Origin: Candidatus Binatia bacterium
Lineage (GTDB): Bacteria > Desulfobacterota > Binatia > HRBIN30
Direction of reading: 5' to 3'
Length of the DNA stretch: 64,000 bases
Assembly (NCBI GenBank): GCA_023150935.1
Contig: JAKLJW010000017.1
Span: 1-64,000, forward strand
Position 1 is the stretch's first letter. Each line of letters begins with the position of its first letter. The translations under genes and the position numbers were made by a program. The notes below the pieces were generated by a model, which had not been told where the DNA came from, did no database searches, and worked only from the letters and a program-made list of their open reading frames with translations. Below are positions 42,332-50,910 of the stretch, piece after piece.

Positions 42332-43126
42332 TCAGTCGCCGTCGGCGCCGCCCTGGCGCGACCCGCGGCAGACTCCGCGCGTTGAGGTACGGATGAAGTC
42401 GAGCAGTTCTCGCACTTCATCCGTGCACGGTGTCGCTTCGACCGCCGCGATGGCGTGCTGGAGGTTGCGAGCGCGGCGGAACAGGGTGCGAAACGCCGCG
42501 TGTAGGGCGCGTACCTGGGCGGACGAAAACCCGGCCCGGCGGAGCCCGACCCGGTTGACGGCACGCACCGTGTGCGTGCCGTCCATGATGCAAAACGGCG
42601 GTACGTCGCGGCTCGCTCGGCTCAGACCGCGCAGAAGAGCGAGACGCCCGATACGAACGAACTGGTGCACCACGCAGTTGCCCGAAATGAAGACGTGATC
42701 CTCCACGCGTACGTGTCCGCCAAGCGTGGCTCCGGTGGCCATGATTACGTGGTTGCCGAGCCGGCAGTTATGGCCGATGTGCGCGTTGGTCATGAAGAAA
42801 TTGTCGTCGCCCACCAGCGTCTCCGAACCCGGCCCCGTACCGCGATGCAACTGCGCTCCCTCCCGGATGACGTTCCGGTCTCCCACGCGCAGAAAGCTCT
42901 CGCCCCCGCCGTAAGCCAGGTCCTGCGGCGCGTCACCCAACCGGGCCCCCGCATGGACGATGTTGTCGGCACCCAACGTTGTCCAACCGGTCACCGTCAC
43001 ATGCGGCCCCAGGCGAGTCCCCGGACCAATACGCGCGGGTCCCTCGACGACCACAAAAGGGCCGATCACGGCACTGGGATCGATCGTCGCCAGCGGATCG
43101 ACCACTGCCGTCGGGTGAATGGGCAT
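42332..43126 (-). CDS. lpxA: UDP-N-acetylglucosamine O-acyltransferase LpxA
   Basis: A 264-residue left-handed beta-helix acyltransferase. It shows hexapeptide repeats starting at IHPTAVVDPLATI, catalytic His in NAHIGHNC, and VRAVNRVGLRRAGF in the C-terminal helical part. First step of lipid A synthesis. Its ATG overlaps the ccmD stop (TGATG), so it is translationally coupled to ccmABCD instead of lying in an lpxD-fabZ-lpxB cluster. The C-terminal tail is Gly/Arg-rich. Confidence 0.9.
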   Translation of the reverse strand: MPIHPTAVVDPLATIDPSAVIGPFVVVEGPARIGPGTRLGPHVTVTGWTTLGADNIVHAGARLGDAPQDLAYGGGESFLRVGDRNVIREGAQLHRGTGPGSETLVGDDNFFMTNAHIGHNCRLGNHVIMATGATLGGHVRVEDHVFISGNCVVHQFVRIGRLALLRGLSRASRDVPPFCIMDGTHTVRAVNRVGLRRAGFSSAQVRALHAAFRTLFRRARNLQHAIAAVEATPCTDEVRELLDFIRTSTRGVCRGSRQGGADGD

Positions 43127-43275
43127 CAGCGGTGGTCGGATTGTTCGAGCAGCGCGCGAAGCTCCTCGATTTCACGTTCGAGGGCGCGATTGCGGCGTGC
43201 CAGGACGTGCAGGTACGCGAACAGCATCACCCACACGGCAGTGTACGCGGCGAAGAGAAAGTCCAGGTTTTCCAT
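43126..43275 (-). CDS. ccmD: Small membrane protein CcmD
   Basis: A 49-residue protein (MENLDFLFAAYTAVWVMLFA...), one membrane helix followed by a basic/acidic amphipathic tail (RRNRALEREIEELRALL). This matches CcmD, which helps release holo-CcmE from the CcmABC complex. It lies between ccmC (16 bp upstream) and lpxA (1-base overlap of stop and start). Confidence 0.85.
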   Translation of the reverse strand: MENLDFLFAAYTAVWVMLFAYLHVLARRNRALEREIEELRALLEQSDHR

Positions 43276-43291
43276 CGGCGATCCGGTTCCT

Positions 43292-44005
43292 TCAGTGCGT
43301 TGCCGCCGCCGGCGGCCCGATGTCGAGAACCCGCCGGCGCACCGCCTCCACGCGGTCGTGCAGCCGCATGCTCTCGTAGCGCAACCACACCAGCCACACG
43401 TACAGCAGCGCCACGGCCACGAACGACACGCTCAACGTCGCCTGCATCTGCGGGTCGATCAGACCAGACCCGCCTTCGCGCATCGTCAGCACGGCCGGGT
43501 GGATGGTCCGCCACCAGTAGACGGAGCGATTGATGATCGGGATATCGAGCGCCCCGACGATACCAAGGATCGCCGCGTACCGCGCCCCCTGATCGCCAAC
43601 CCCGACCGATCCGCGCAGCATCAGATACGCGGCGTAAATGAGCCACAGAATCAGCGTCGTCGTCAGACGAGCGTCCCAGGTCCACCAGACGTTCCAGCGC
43701 GGGCGCGCCCACATCATGCCGGTGAACAGCACCAGCGTGCAGAACACCATTCCGACCTCGGCGCTGGCGTGCGCCAGCCGGTCCCAACCGCGCGACCCGC
43801 GCCAGAGGAACATCGCGCTGGCCACCGCAACGATACCGAAGGCCACGAACGTGAGCACCGCGAGCGGCACGTGGAAATAGAAGATCCGCTGCACGTCGCC
43901 TTCCCCGCGTGCCGTTGGTGCATAGAGAAACACCATATAGATCGCCACCGCCACGGTAACGCCGGCGAGCGGCGGCAGCACGTTGTCTGCCGTTCGGCGC
44001 AGCAT
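43292..44005 (-). CDS. ccmC: Haem exporter/attachment protein CcmC
   Basis: A 237-residue, six-helix protein with the tryptophan-rich WNVWWTWDARLTTTLILW motif (WWD domain) and flanking His residues (IFYFHVPLA, WRTIHPAVL). It loads haem onto CcmE. The ATG at 44005 fits the family N-terminus and follows ccmB directly. Confidence 0.92.
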   Translation of the reverse strand: MLRRTADNVLPPLAGVTVAVAIYMVFLYAPTARGEGDVQRIFYFHVPLAVLTFVAFGIVAVASAMFLWRGSRGWDRLAHASAEVGMVFCTLVLFTGMMWARPRWNVWWTWDARLTTTLILWLIYAAYLMLRGSVGVGDQGARYAAILGIVGALDIPIINRSVYWWRTIHPAVLTMREGGSGLIDPQMQATLSVSFVAVALLYVWLVWLRYESMRLHDRVEAVRRRVLDIGPPAAATH

Positions 44006-44009
44006 CGAA

Positions 44010-44669
44010 TTACTCCTCGACAACATATTCGAACACCAACCACCCCACAACCAGGAAGACCACGTCGAAACCGATCATCAGGTGAATCCAGTGCGCAACC
44101 TCGGCAAGCGGTCGCGCCGCCAGGGCCCGCGTCGTAACCTTCACCCCGGCGATGAACACCGGCACCACCAGCGGCAGGAGCAACAGAGGCAACATCACCT
44201 CGCGCGCCCGCGTGCGGACGGAAATCGCCGCGAAAAGCGTGCCGGCCGCGGCGAGGCCGAGCAGCCCCAGAAAGAGGCTTACGATCACCCCCGAAAACTG
44301 CGGCGACAACGACGGATTGAAGAAGAACACGAACAACGGCACGAGAACGACCTGGGCGGCAAGCATGAAGAGGAAGTTGGCGGCGGTCTTTGCAAGGTAG
44401 ATCGTGCCGCGGTCGACCGGACACAGCAGCAGCCCCTGCAAGCAGTCGTTGTCGCGCTCGCTGACAAACGATCGGTTCAAACCGAGAACGCCGGCGAAGA
44501 TCACCGCGGTCCACAAGACACCGGGCGCCGCTTCGGCGCGGATGGCGCTGGTCGGGTCGAACGCAAAGCTGAGCACCAGCAAGGTCAACAGCCCGAGCAG
44601 CAGCAGCGAGGCCATGGTCTCGCGGGTACGCCACTCGAGCTGCAGCTCCTTACGGATCAAGGCCAGCAC
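44010..44669 (-). CDS. ccmB: Haem exporter membrane subunit CcmB
   Basis: A 219-residue, six-helix ABC permease. It shows RKELQLEWRTRE at the N-terminus, SFAFDPTSAIRAEAAPGVLW, RSFVSERDNDCLQGLLLCPVDR and GTLFAAISVRTRAREVMLPLLLLP, all typical of CcmB. It forms the membrane part of CcmA2B2. Confidence 0.92.
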   Translation of the reverse strand: MLALIRKELQLEWRTRETMASLLLLGLLTLLVLSFAFDPTSAIRAEAAPGVLWTAVIFAGVLGLNRSFVSERDNDCLQGLLLCPVDRGTIYLAKTAANFLFMLAAQVVLVPLFVFFFNPSLSPQFSGVIVSLFLGLLGLAAAGTLFAAISVRTRAREVMLPLLLLPLVVPVFIAGVKVTTRALAARPLAEVAHWIHLMIGFDVVFLVVGWLVFEYVVEE

Positions 44670-44673
44670 GGTC

Positions 44674-45411
44674 TCAGCCCTCTCGCGGCGCTCCGCTCGA
44701 CCCGGCGTGAATCATCTCCCGGTAGCGGTCCGCAAACGCCCGGCCCGCCTCGCCGGCGAGCGCGCCGGTCCAGACCAGTGCGCCGCGGCGCAGGACGATC
44801 GCCCGGGTCGAGAACTCGGGGGCACGCGCGACATCGTGGGTCGCCATCACGATCGTGGCACCCCGCCCCCGCGCCTGCGCCAACTGCGCGGCGAGCATCG
44901 CCGTGGCATCGACGTCGAGACCGGCGAACGGCTCGTCGAGCAGCAGCAGGTCGGGGTCGTGCAACAGGGCGCGAGCCACGCCACAGCGCTGTTCGAGACC
45001 ACGCGACAGAGTGCGCACCGGCCGGTGCGCCCAGCCGCGCACCCCGACGGTATCGAGCAGGGCACGCACGCGCGCCGGCGCATCGCGCACCCCGTACATG
45101 CGGGCGTAGAATTCAAGGTTCTCCGTCGGCGTGAGGTCGGGGTAGAGGAAGCTGCGGTGCGACAACACGCCCGTGCGCCGCCGCGCCCCCATGGCGCCGC
45201 TCCCGGCCGGCTCGCCGAACAGCTCCAAGACTCCGGTAGTCGGCCGCAGCAGCGTCGCCAGCAACCGCAGCAGCGTCGTCTTGCCGGCACCGTTGGGGCC
45301 GAATACAGCAACCGACTCACCCGCCTGCACCTCGAAGTCGATGCCGGCCAGAGCCGTCACGCCGGCAAATCGCCGGCCCAGTCCTCGCGCGGCAATCACC
45401 GGCCCGGCCAT
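44674..45411 (-). CDS. ccmA: Haem exporter ATP-binding subunit CcmA
   Basis: A 245-residue ABC ATPase with Walker A GPNGAGKT, the ABC signature as TLSRGLEQR instead of LSGGQ, and Walker B LLLLDEPFAGLD. First gene of the minus-strand operon. It drives release of haem-loaded CcmE. Confidence 0.92.
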   Translation of the reverse strand: MAGPVIAARGLGRRFAGVTALAGIDFEVQAGESVAVFGPNGAGKTTLLRLLATLLRPTTGVLELFGEPAGSGAMGARRRTGVLSHRSFLYPDLTPTENLEFYARMYGVRDAPARVRALLDTVGVRGWAHRPVRTLSRGLEQRCGVARALLHDPDLLLLDEPFAGLDVDATAMLAAQLAQARGRGATIVMATHDVARAPEFSTRAIVLRRGALVWTGALAGEAGRAFADRYREMIHAGSSGAPREG

Positions 45412-45526
45412 AAGGGCCGGATATCGAAAGGCCGGGAAAAAGGGAAGCTGCTGGCGTCAACTCCGGTGTAGGTATAGAAGAAACGGCATCCGCTACCTGC
45501 CTGCATCGGGAGGTGCCACGACGGAC

Positions 45527-46300
45527 ATGGAAGTGATCGTCATCCCGCAACTTGCCGACAACTACGCTTATCTCGTAGTCGATCCGGCCACCCGGGCCGC
45601 CGCGGTGGTCGACTGCGCCGAGGCACAATCCGTGGCGGCGGCGCTCCGTACCCACAAGGTCGATCTCGTTGCCATCCTGCCGACCCACCACCACTACGAT
45701 CACGTCGGCGGCCACGAAGACCTGCTGCGGCAATTCCGTGTCGAGGTGTACGGGTTCAAGGGCGACGGACACCGGATCCCGGGGTGCACCCGAGAAGTTG
45801 GCGACGGCGAGACCATAGGAGTGGGTAACCTGGCCGCGCAGGTCCTGTACATCCCCGCTCACACCAGCAGCCACGTCGCCTACTACTTCCCGGCCGAGGC
45901 GGCAGTGTTCACCGGCGACACCCTGTTCGCCGGCGGTTGCGGGCGCCTGTTCGAGGGCGAACCAGCCATGATGATCCGTTCCCTTTCCAAACTCATGGCC
46001 CTGCCCGACGATACCGCCGTGTACTTCGGTCACGAATACACGGAGAAGAACCTGCGCTTTGCGCTGACCCTCGAGCCCGGCAACGAGGCCCTGCGCGCCA
46101 GGCATGCCTGGGCGTGCGAGCAGCAAGCCCTGCACCACCCGACGACACCGACGACCATCGGAGCGGAGAAAGCCACCAACCCGTTTCTTCGCTGGACGAG
46201 CCCCGAGCTGCGGCAGCACATCGCCGACCGTTTCCCCGGCCTCGCCCTCGACGACGTCACGGTTTTCGCACAGACCCGCGCCCTCAAGGACGCGTTCTAG
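45527..46300 (+). CDS. gloB: Hydroxyacylglutathione hydrolase (glyoxalase II)
   Basis: A 257-residue metallo-beta-lactamase-fold hydrolase with the binuclear metal motif THHHYDHVGG, HTSSHVAYYF, FTGDTLFAGGCGRLFEG, and YFGHEYTEKNLRFA in the glutathione-binding C-terminal part. It hydrolyses S-D-lactoylglutathione. The start at 45527 gives the standard N-terminus MEVIVIPQLADNYAYLV. It is divergent from ccmA. Confidence 0.92.
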   Translation: MEVIVIPQLADNYAYLVVDPATRAAAVVDCAEAQSVAAALRTHKVDLVAILPTHHHYDHVGGHEDLLRQFRVEVYGFKGDGHRIPGCTREVGDGETIGVGNLAAQVLYIPAHTSSHVAYYFPAEAAVFTGDTLFAGGCGRLFEGEPAMMIRSLSKLMALPDDTAVYFGHEYTEKNLRFALTLEPGNEALRARHAWACEQQALHHPTTPTTIGAEKATNPFLRWTSPELRQHIADRFPGLALDDVTVFAQTRALKDAF

Positions 46301-46339
46301 AGCCGTCTCCCGGTCGGCCACTCCATCCGCGAGGGAATC

Positions 46340-47260
46340 ATGACCAAGGGCCTCCGTCACTTCGACGAACTCGAAGCCGCCATCGACAGAGTGGCGGCGA
46401 GCTACAACGGCCAGCACGAGATCGACAGCCTGCAAAGTGCGGCGTTACCGAACCGTCGCGCCGTCATTGAAGCGCTCGACCACCTGAAGCCGGCGATCTA
46501 CCTCGGCTTCTACGCGACGCGCCCGCTGGCACGCGGCAATCTGCGCTATGCCCTGAGCGAGCATCTCTACCCGGCGCACGAGATCCTCACCGAGCAGATC
46601 GGACGTGCCGTGCGCTTCGAGGCGATGACCGGACGGGCAGAAGTGGTCCGGGAGCCCGACTGGAGCGAAGGTGTTGTCCTGCGCCTGTTCGACCGTCTGC
46701 CGGCGTTGCGCGACCTGCTCGACCGTGACGTGCGGGCGGCTTACGACGGCGATCCGGCCGCCAAGAGCGTCGAGGAGGTGATCTTCAGCTACCCGGCCAT
46801 CGAGGCAATCACGACCTACCGGATCGCCCACGAGCTCGGCAAGGAACACGTCCCGATGATTCCGCGGATCATGACCGAGAACGCGCATAGCCGCACGGGC
46901 ATCGACATCCATCCCGGCGCCACCATCGGCCACAGTTTCTTCATCGATCACGGTACCGGCGTCGTCATCGGCGAAACCTCGGTCATTGGCAACAACGTCA
47001 AGCTCTATCAGGGCGTTACCCTCGGGGCTCTGAGCTTCCAGCGCGACGCCGACGGCGCGCTCATTCGCCATCGGAAGCGTCATCCGACGATTGAGGACGA
47101 CGTCACCATCTACTCGGGGGCCACGATTCTGGGTGGCGACACGGTCATCGGTGCCGGGTCCGTAATCGGCGGCAACGTCTGGCTGGTCGGTTCCGTGCCG
47201 CCGCACAGCAAAGTCACCTTCGATTCCAACGCCCGCATCCGCAGCCAGGGTGCGCGCTGA
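46340..47260 (+). CDS. cysE: Serine O-acetyltransferase
   Basis: A 306-residue protein. The N-terminal alpha-helical domain is followed by a hexapeptide beta-helix: IPRIMTENAHSRTGIDIHPGATIG, catalytic His in FIDHGTGVVIGETSVIGNNVKLYQGVTLGA, then HPTIEDDVTIYSGATILGG. The length fits the long plant-like/EpsC-type group. It makes O-acetylserine for cysteine synthesis. No cysK is in the window. GAGGG precedes the ATG. Confidence 0.9.
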   Translation: MTKGLRHFDELEAAIDRVAASYNGQHEIDSLQSAALPNRRAVIEALDHLKPAIYLGFYATRPLARGNLRYALSEHLYPAHEILTEQIGRAVRFEAMTGRAEVVREPDWSEGVVLRLFDRLPALRDLLDRDVRAAYDGDPAAKSVEEVIFSYPAIEAITTYRIAHELGKEHVPMIPRIMTENAHSRTGIDIHPGATIGHSFFIDHGTGVVIGETSVIGNNVKLYQGVTLGALSFQRDADGALIRHRKRHPTIEDDVTIYSGATILGGDTVIGAGSVIGGNVWLVGSVPPHSKVTFDSNARIRSQGAR

Positions 47261-47332
47261 AGCGCAATAATTGCGTGACAAACGCCCGGCGCTTGCATAC
47301 TTGTGTAAGGTCCGAGACCCTCGAATCGCCGT

Positions 47333-50300
47333 ATGCTTTCCCGCGCCAGAACCGCTTTCGCCTCGATCGCCGTAGCTGCCCTCGCCGCCGGAGTCCCGGT
47401 CCGTGCCGGCGCCCTGACTGCGTGTACGGCAGCAGACATCGTCGCGCAGGACGCGGCCAACTGCCCGCCGGGTCCGGGAAGCTGCACCATCAAGAAGAGC
47501 TTCGACATTCCTACCGGCTGCGTCCTCGACTTCGGCAACCGGAATGTCACGGTTGCCAACCTCGCCACCCTGGATATCAAGTCGGGAACCGTCAGCATCA
47601 AGGCCGGTGAGTTCACGGTCGCCGCAGGCGGTTCGGTCGAGGGCAGGGGGACCGGAACGACATCGCCAGGCGATACCGGCGGAACCCTGACCATTACGGC
47701 AACTGGCTCCGTCGCCGTGCAAAGGGCATCGAGTGCAGGCCGGATAGACGTTTCCGGAACGCAAACGAGCGGTAGCGTCACGATCAACGCCGATGGCAAC
47801 GTCACCATCAACGGCCGCGTCATCGCCGAAAGCCTGACGGCCGCCGAGGGCGGCTTGATCGATATCACCGCCGGGGGAGACATCGTCAGTACCGCCGCGA
47901 GCAGGTTGTCGGTGGCCGGCAGCGGCGGGGGCAGCGGCGGGTCAGTGTACATCACCGCCGGCGGAAAGGCCGACCTCGGCGGGCCCATAGATCTCACCGG
48001 CTACGATGGTGGCGGACTCGACATCGTCGCCGATGCGCATGCGATCATCGGCGACGTCGAGGCGAAGGGCACCGGCTGGGGCTCCGGCATCAACATGGAA
48101 GAGGGTGCCGGCGGGACCGTCGATGCCGTTGCCGGCACGTACCTCAGGGTCGATGGCGTTATCCGCGCAGCCGGCTCCAACGGCGGCGCGGGGGGAGCCG
48201 TCGCCCTGACGGCAGATCGCGGCGACATAACGATCAACGCTCACCTCCTCGCCGAAGCTGGCCTACCGGAACCGACCGACTCGGGCGCCGACGGCGGCGA
48301 AGTCGCACTCGACGCGGCAGGCTCGGTAATCGTAACGAGCACCGGCAGAGTGTCCGCGCGCAGCGACGGCAACCTGGGGGATGGCGGCGAGATATACGTG
48401 GAAGCAGACCTGTCGCTCACCGTCGGTGGACTCATCGACGCATCCGGCGGCCTCGGTGGCGGCACCATAGACATCTACGCGACAGGCGGCATCACCACGA
48501 CTGCGACCATCGACGCCAGCGGCCGAAATACCGGCAGCGCCGGCGGCTGGGTGACGCTGGCCGCAGCGGATACAGGTCTCGGGCCGGCGATTATCGGTGG
48601 ACTCGTAACCGTAGGCGGCGGCGCTTGTTCGACCGAGAACGGCTGCGGCACCGCGGGCGCGGCCTATGTCGAAGGTTGCGATATCGTCGTTCAGAGTACC
48701 GGCAGTATCGACGCCCGCGCGGCTGACGGCGACGGTGGCATCTACCTGAGCGCTAACGAGCAGATTGATGTCGCCGGCTCCCTGCAGGCAACGGCAGCCA
48801 ACAGCCCCAACCTGGACGGCAAGATCGAGTTCGAGTTCCCGAGCCGGAAATCGCCGATCATCGCCCCTGGCAAGGTCAACCCGGCGCCAGATCTCGTCGC
48901 GCGTGCCACATGCACGGCGCCGGGTACTCCGTTACTGTGCCTCGACCCCTGCCCGACCTGTGGAAACGGGGTCGTCGAATACCCTGAGACGTGCGACAAC
49001 GACCCGGTTAGCTGCGACGGCTGCTCAAGGTACTGCAGTTACGAGAACTGTGACGACTCGGATCATTGCACGGTCGACTCGTGCGATCTGCTACTCGGAT
49101 GCCATCACATCCGGCAGCTTGGCTGTAACACTGCCACTCCCACCGTGACACCGACGTCCACCCCGACACCGACACGGACGCAAACCCCCTCGCTTACCCC
49201 CACACCACCCCCTTCGCCGTCCCCGACCATCACGGCAACCGACACGCCGGTTCCGACGGGGACCCCGACGGCCCCACCGACGTTGACCGCGACCCTAACG
49301 GCAACGCCGACAGCAACCGAACCTCAGCCTCCCACGCCCACCTCGACGCCCACGCCGACGCCCGCCCCTTCGTCTACCCCGACACCGGCGCCGGGAACCT
49401 TTTCGCTCGACGGCGTCGTCCGTTACAACGCCAGCAGTCGCCCCGTCCCGGGTGCGTCCGTCAGCATTACCGGCACCCTCTCCGGGGCAACCGACACCAA
49501 CTCGACCGGCGCCTTCGGTTTTACGTCCGTACCGCCCGGCACCGTTCAGATGGAGCCCCACAAGCTCGGCGATCAGCGCAACGGCATCAGTGCGCTGGAC
49601 GCGTCGTACGTGCTGCAACGAGTCGTCGGTTCTCGCACATTCACGACCGAACAGACCGTAGCCTGCGACGTCACCGGCAACGGCTCGGTCAGCGCCCTGG
49701 ACGCATCGCGCATCCTCCAGTACGTAGTGGGCCTGATCTCGCGCTTCGATGTTGCCAACAACTGCGCCTCGGACTGGGTTTTCTTCCCGAATCCGGCGCC
49801 CGAAGCGAATCAGTCGGTGAGCGCTGCGATCATCTCGCCCGGAACCTGCCAGCGCAGCCGTATCGTTTTCGATCCGCTCGCCACAAGCGCCGGTGGGCAG
49901 GATTTCGTCGCGGCACTGTTCGGCGACTGCACGATGAACTGGCAGCCCCCTGCGGGCGCCAGCAGCGGCGGTGCCGGTGAAGTTGCAGCGGATTCGGTCA
50001 GCGTCGGCTCGCCACAGCAGGGCCGAGGACGGGAGCTGCGGGTGCCCGTCGTGCTACGCCACGGACTCAGCTTCAAGGGCCTCGATCTGACCCTGAGCTA
50101 CGATTCGACGGCATTGCGCGTCCTCGGCGTACACGCCACGGGCAGCGCCCGCCATGCACTGCTTGCCGTCAACTCGCAGGAAGCCGGAGTCATCCGTATA
50201 GCCATCGCCAGCGCGGAACCGGTATTGAGCGGCGGCCGGCCGATGCTCGCGTTGCGATTCGAGGGACGCGACCCCTACGCCGCGCGCCGACGCGTGCGCC

Positions 50301-50341
50301 TGCTCGGCACTCGCCTCGACGAAGGCCGCCCTGGGCGCTGA
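47333..50341 (+). CDS. Very large secreted protein with DUF4215, TP-rich linker, carboxypeptidase-regulatory-like, dockerin-like and cohesin-like modules
   Basis: A 1002-residue secreted protein. Residues 1-25 are a signal peptide. About 35-530 is a Gly/Asp/Thr-rich repetitive right-handed beta-helix-like region. About 541-600 is a Cys-rich DUF4215-type segment (CGNGVVEYPETCDND). About 602-687 is a Thr/Pro linker. About 690-742 is a CarboxypepD_reg-like domain (LDGVVRYNASSRPVPGASVSI). About 745-805 has two dockerin-like repeats, NGISALDASYVLQRVV and GNGSVSALDASRILQYVV. About 880-995 resembles a cohesin beta-sandwich (VPVVLRHGLSFKGLDLTLSYD ... IRIAIASAEPV). A weak promoter-like GTGACA/ATACTT pair lies at 47275-47302. 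Confidence 0.72.
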   Translation: MLSRARTAFASIAVAALAAGVPVRAGALTACTAADIVAQDAANCPPGPGSCTIKKSFDIPTGCVLDFGNRNVTVANLATLDIKSGTVSIKAGEFTVAAGGSVEGRGTGTTSPGDTGGTLTITATGSVAVQRASSAGRIDVSGTQTSGSVTINADGNVTINGRVIAESLTAAEGGLIDITAGGDIVSTAASRLSVAGSGGGSGGSVYITAGGKADLGGPIDLTGYDGGGLDIVADAHAIIGDVEAKGTGWGSGINMEEGAGGTVDAVAGTYLRVDGVIRAAGSNGGAGGAVALTADRGDITINAHLLAEAGLPEPTDSGADGGEVALDAAGSVIVTSTGRVSARSDGNLGDGGEIYVEADLSLTVGGLIDASGGLGGGTIDIYATGGITTTATIDASGRNTGSAGGWVTLAAADTGLGPAIIGGLVTVGGGACSTENGCGTAGAAYVEGCDIVVQSTGSIDARAADGDGGIYLSANEQIDVAGSLQATAANSPNLDGKIEFEFPSRKSPIIAPGKVNPAPDLVARATCTAPGTPLLCLDPCPTCGNGVVEYPETCDNDPVSCDGCSRYCSYENCDDSDHCTVDSCDLLLGCHHIRQLGCNTATPTVTPTSTPTPTRTQTPSLTPTPPPSPSPTITATDTPVPTGTPTAPPTLTATLTATPTATEPQPPTPTSTPTPTPAPSSTPTPAPGTFSLDGVVRYNASSRPVPGASVSITGTLSGATDTNSTGAFGFTSVPPGTVQMEPHKLGDQRNGISALDASYVLQRVVGSRTFTTEQTVACDVTGNGSVSALDASRILQYVVGLISRFDVANNCASDWVFFPNPAPEANQSVSAAIISPGTCQRSRIVFDPLATSAGGQDFVAALFGDCTMNWQPPAGASSGGAGEVAADSVSVGSPQQGRGRELRVPVVLRHGLSFKGLDLTLSYDSTALRVLGVHATGSARHALLAVNSQEAGVIRIAIASAEPVLSGGRPMLALRFEGRDPYAARRRVRLLGTRLDEGRPGR

Positions 50342-50490
50342 CGTAATCACGGGCCGCCGGATTCCCGGAGCCGGAACCCCCGGAGCCGAAATCGCCGTCC
50401 CCGGAACCCGCGGGTGTAACCACGCGCCGGACCCTGACCTCTCGACCCGGAACTTGAGGCCTCCCCCCCACTCTCGGCTACACTGAGGCC

Positions 50491-50859
50491 ATGGATCGCG
50501 CCCGGTTCGAAGCTCTGGTGCAGGAGGCGATCGACGCGCTACCTGAGGAATTCGCGCGCGAACTCGATAATGTTGCCATCGTTATCGAGGACGAGCCTGA
50601 CGCGGAGGTCTTGCGCTCGGTCGGCCTCGACCCGCACGTCGACACCCTGTTTGGGCTCTACCAGGGGATCCCCCTACCCGAGCGCGGCATTTCGTACAGC
50701 GGTGCACTCCCCGACAAGATCAGTATCTACTACCGCCCGTTGCGGACAGCATGCCTGACCCCTGACCAGCTCCGCCGCGAGATCCGGACGACGTTGATTC
50801 ACGAAATCGGGCACTACTTCGGCATGGACGACGACGAGATCGAGCGCCTGGGGTATTGA
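50491..50859 (+). CDS. Small zincin-like metallopeptidase (MMP/COG3824 family)
   Basis: A 122-residue protein whose C-terminus holds the zinc-binding motif HEIGHYFGMDDDEIERLGY (first His near residue 104). The N-terminal half contains PDAEVLRSVGLDPHVDTLFGLYQGIP. It matches the short metallopeptidase family that usually ends right after this motif. No signal peptide. Physiological substrate unknown. Confidence 0.88.
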   Translation: MDRARFEALVQEAIDALPEEFARELDNVAIVIEDEPDAEVLRSVGLDPHVDTLFGLYQGIPLPERGISYSGALPDKISIYYRPLRTACLTPDQLRREIRTTLIHEIGHYFGMDDDEIERLGY

Positions 50860-50910
50860 CGGGACGTCGGCCAGCTCGCAGCTCACGGCACACCACGAAC
50901 CACAACTGCC

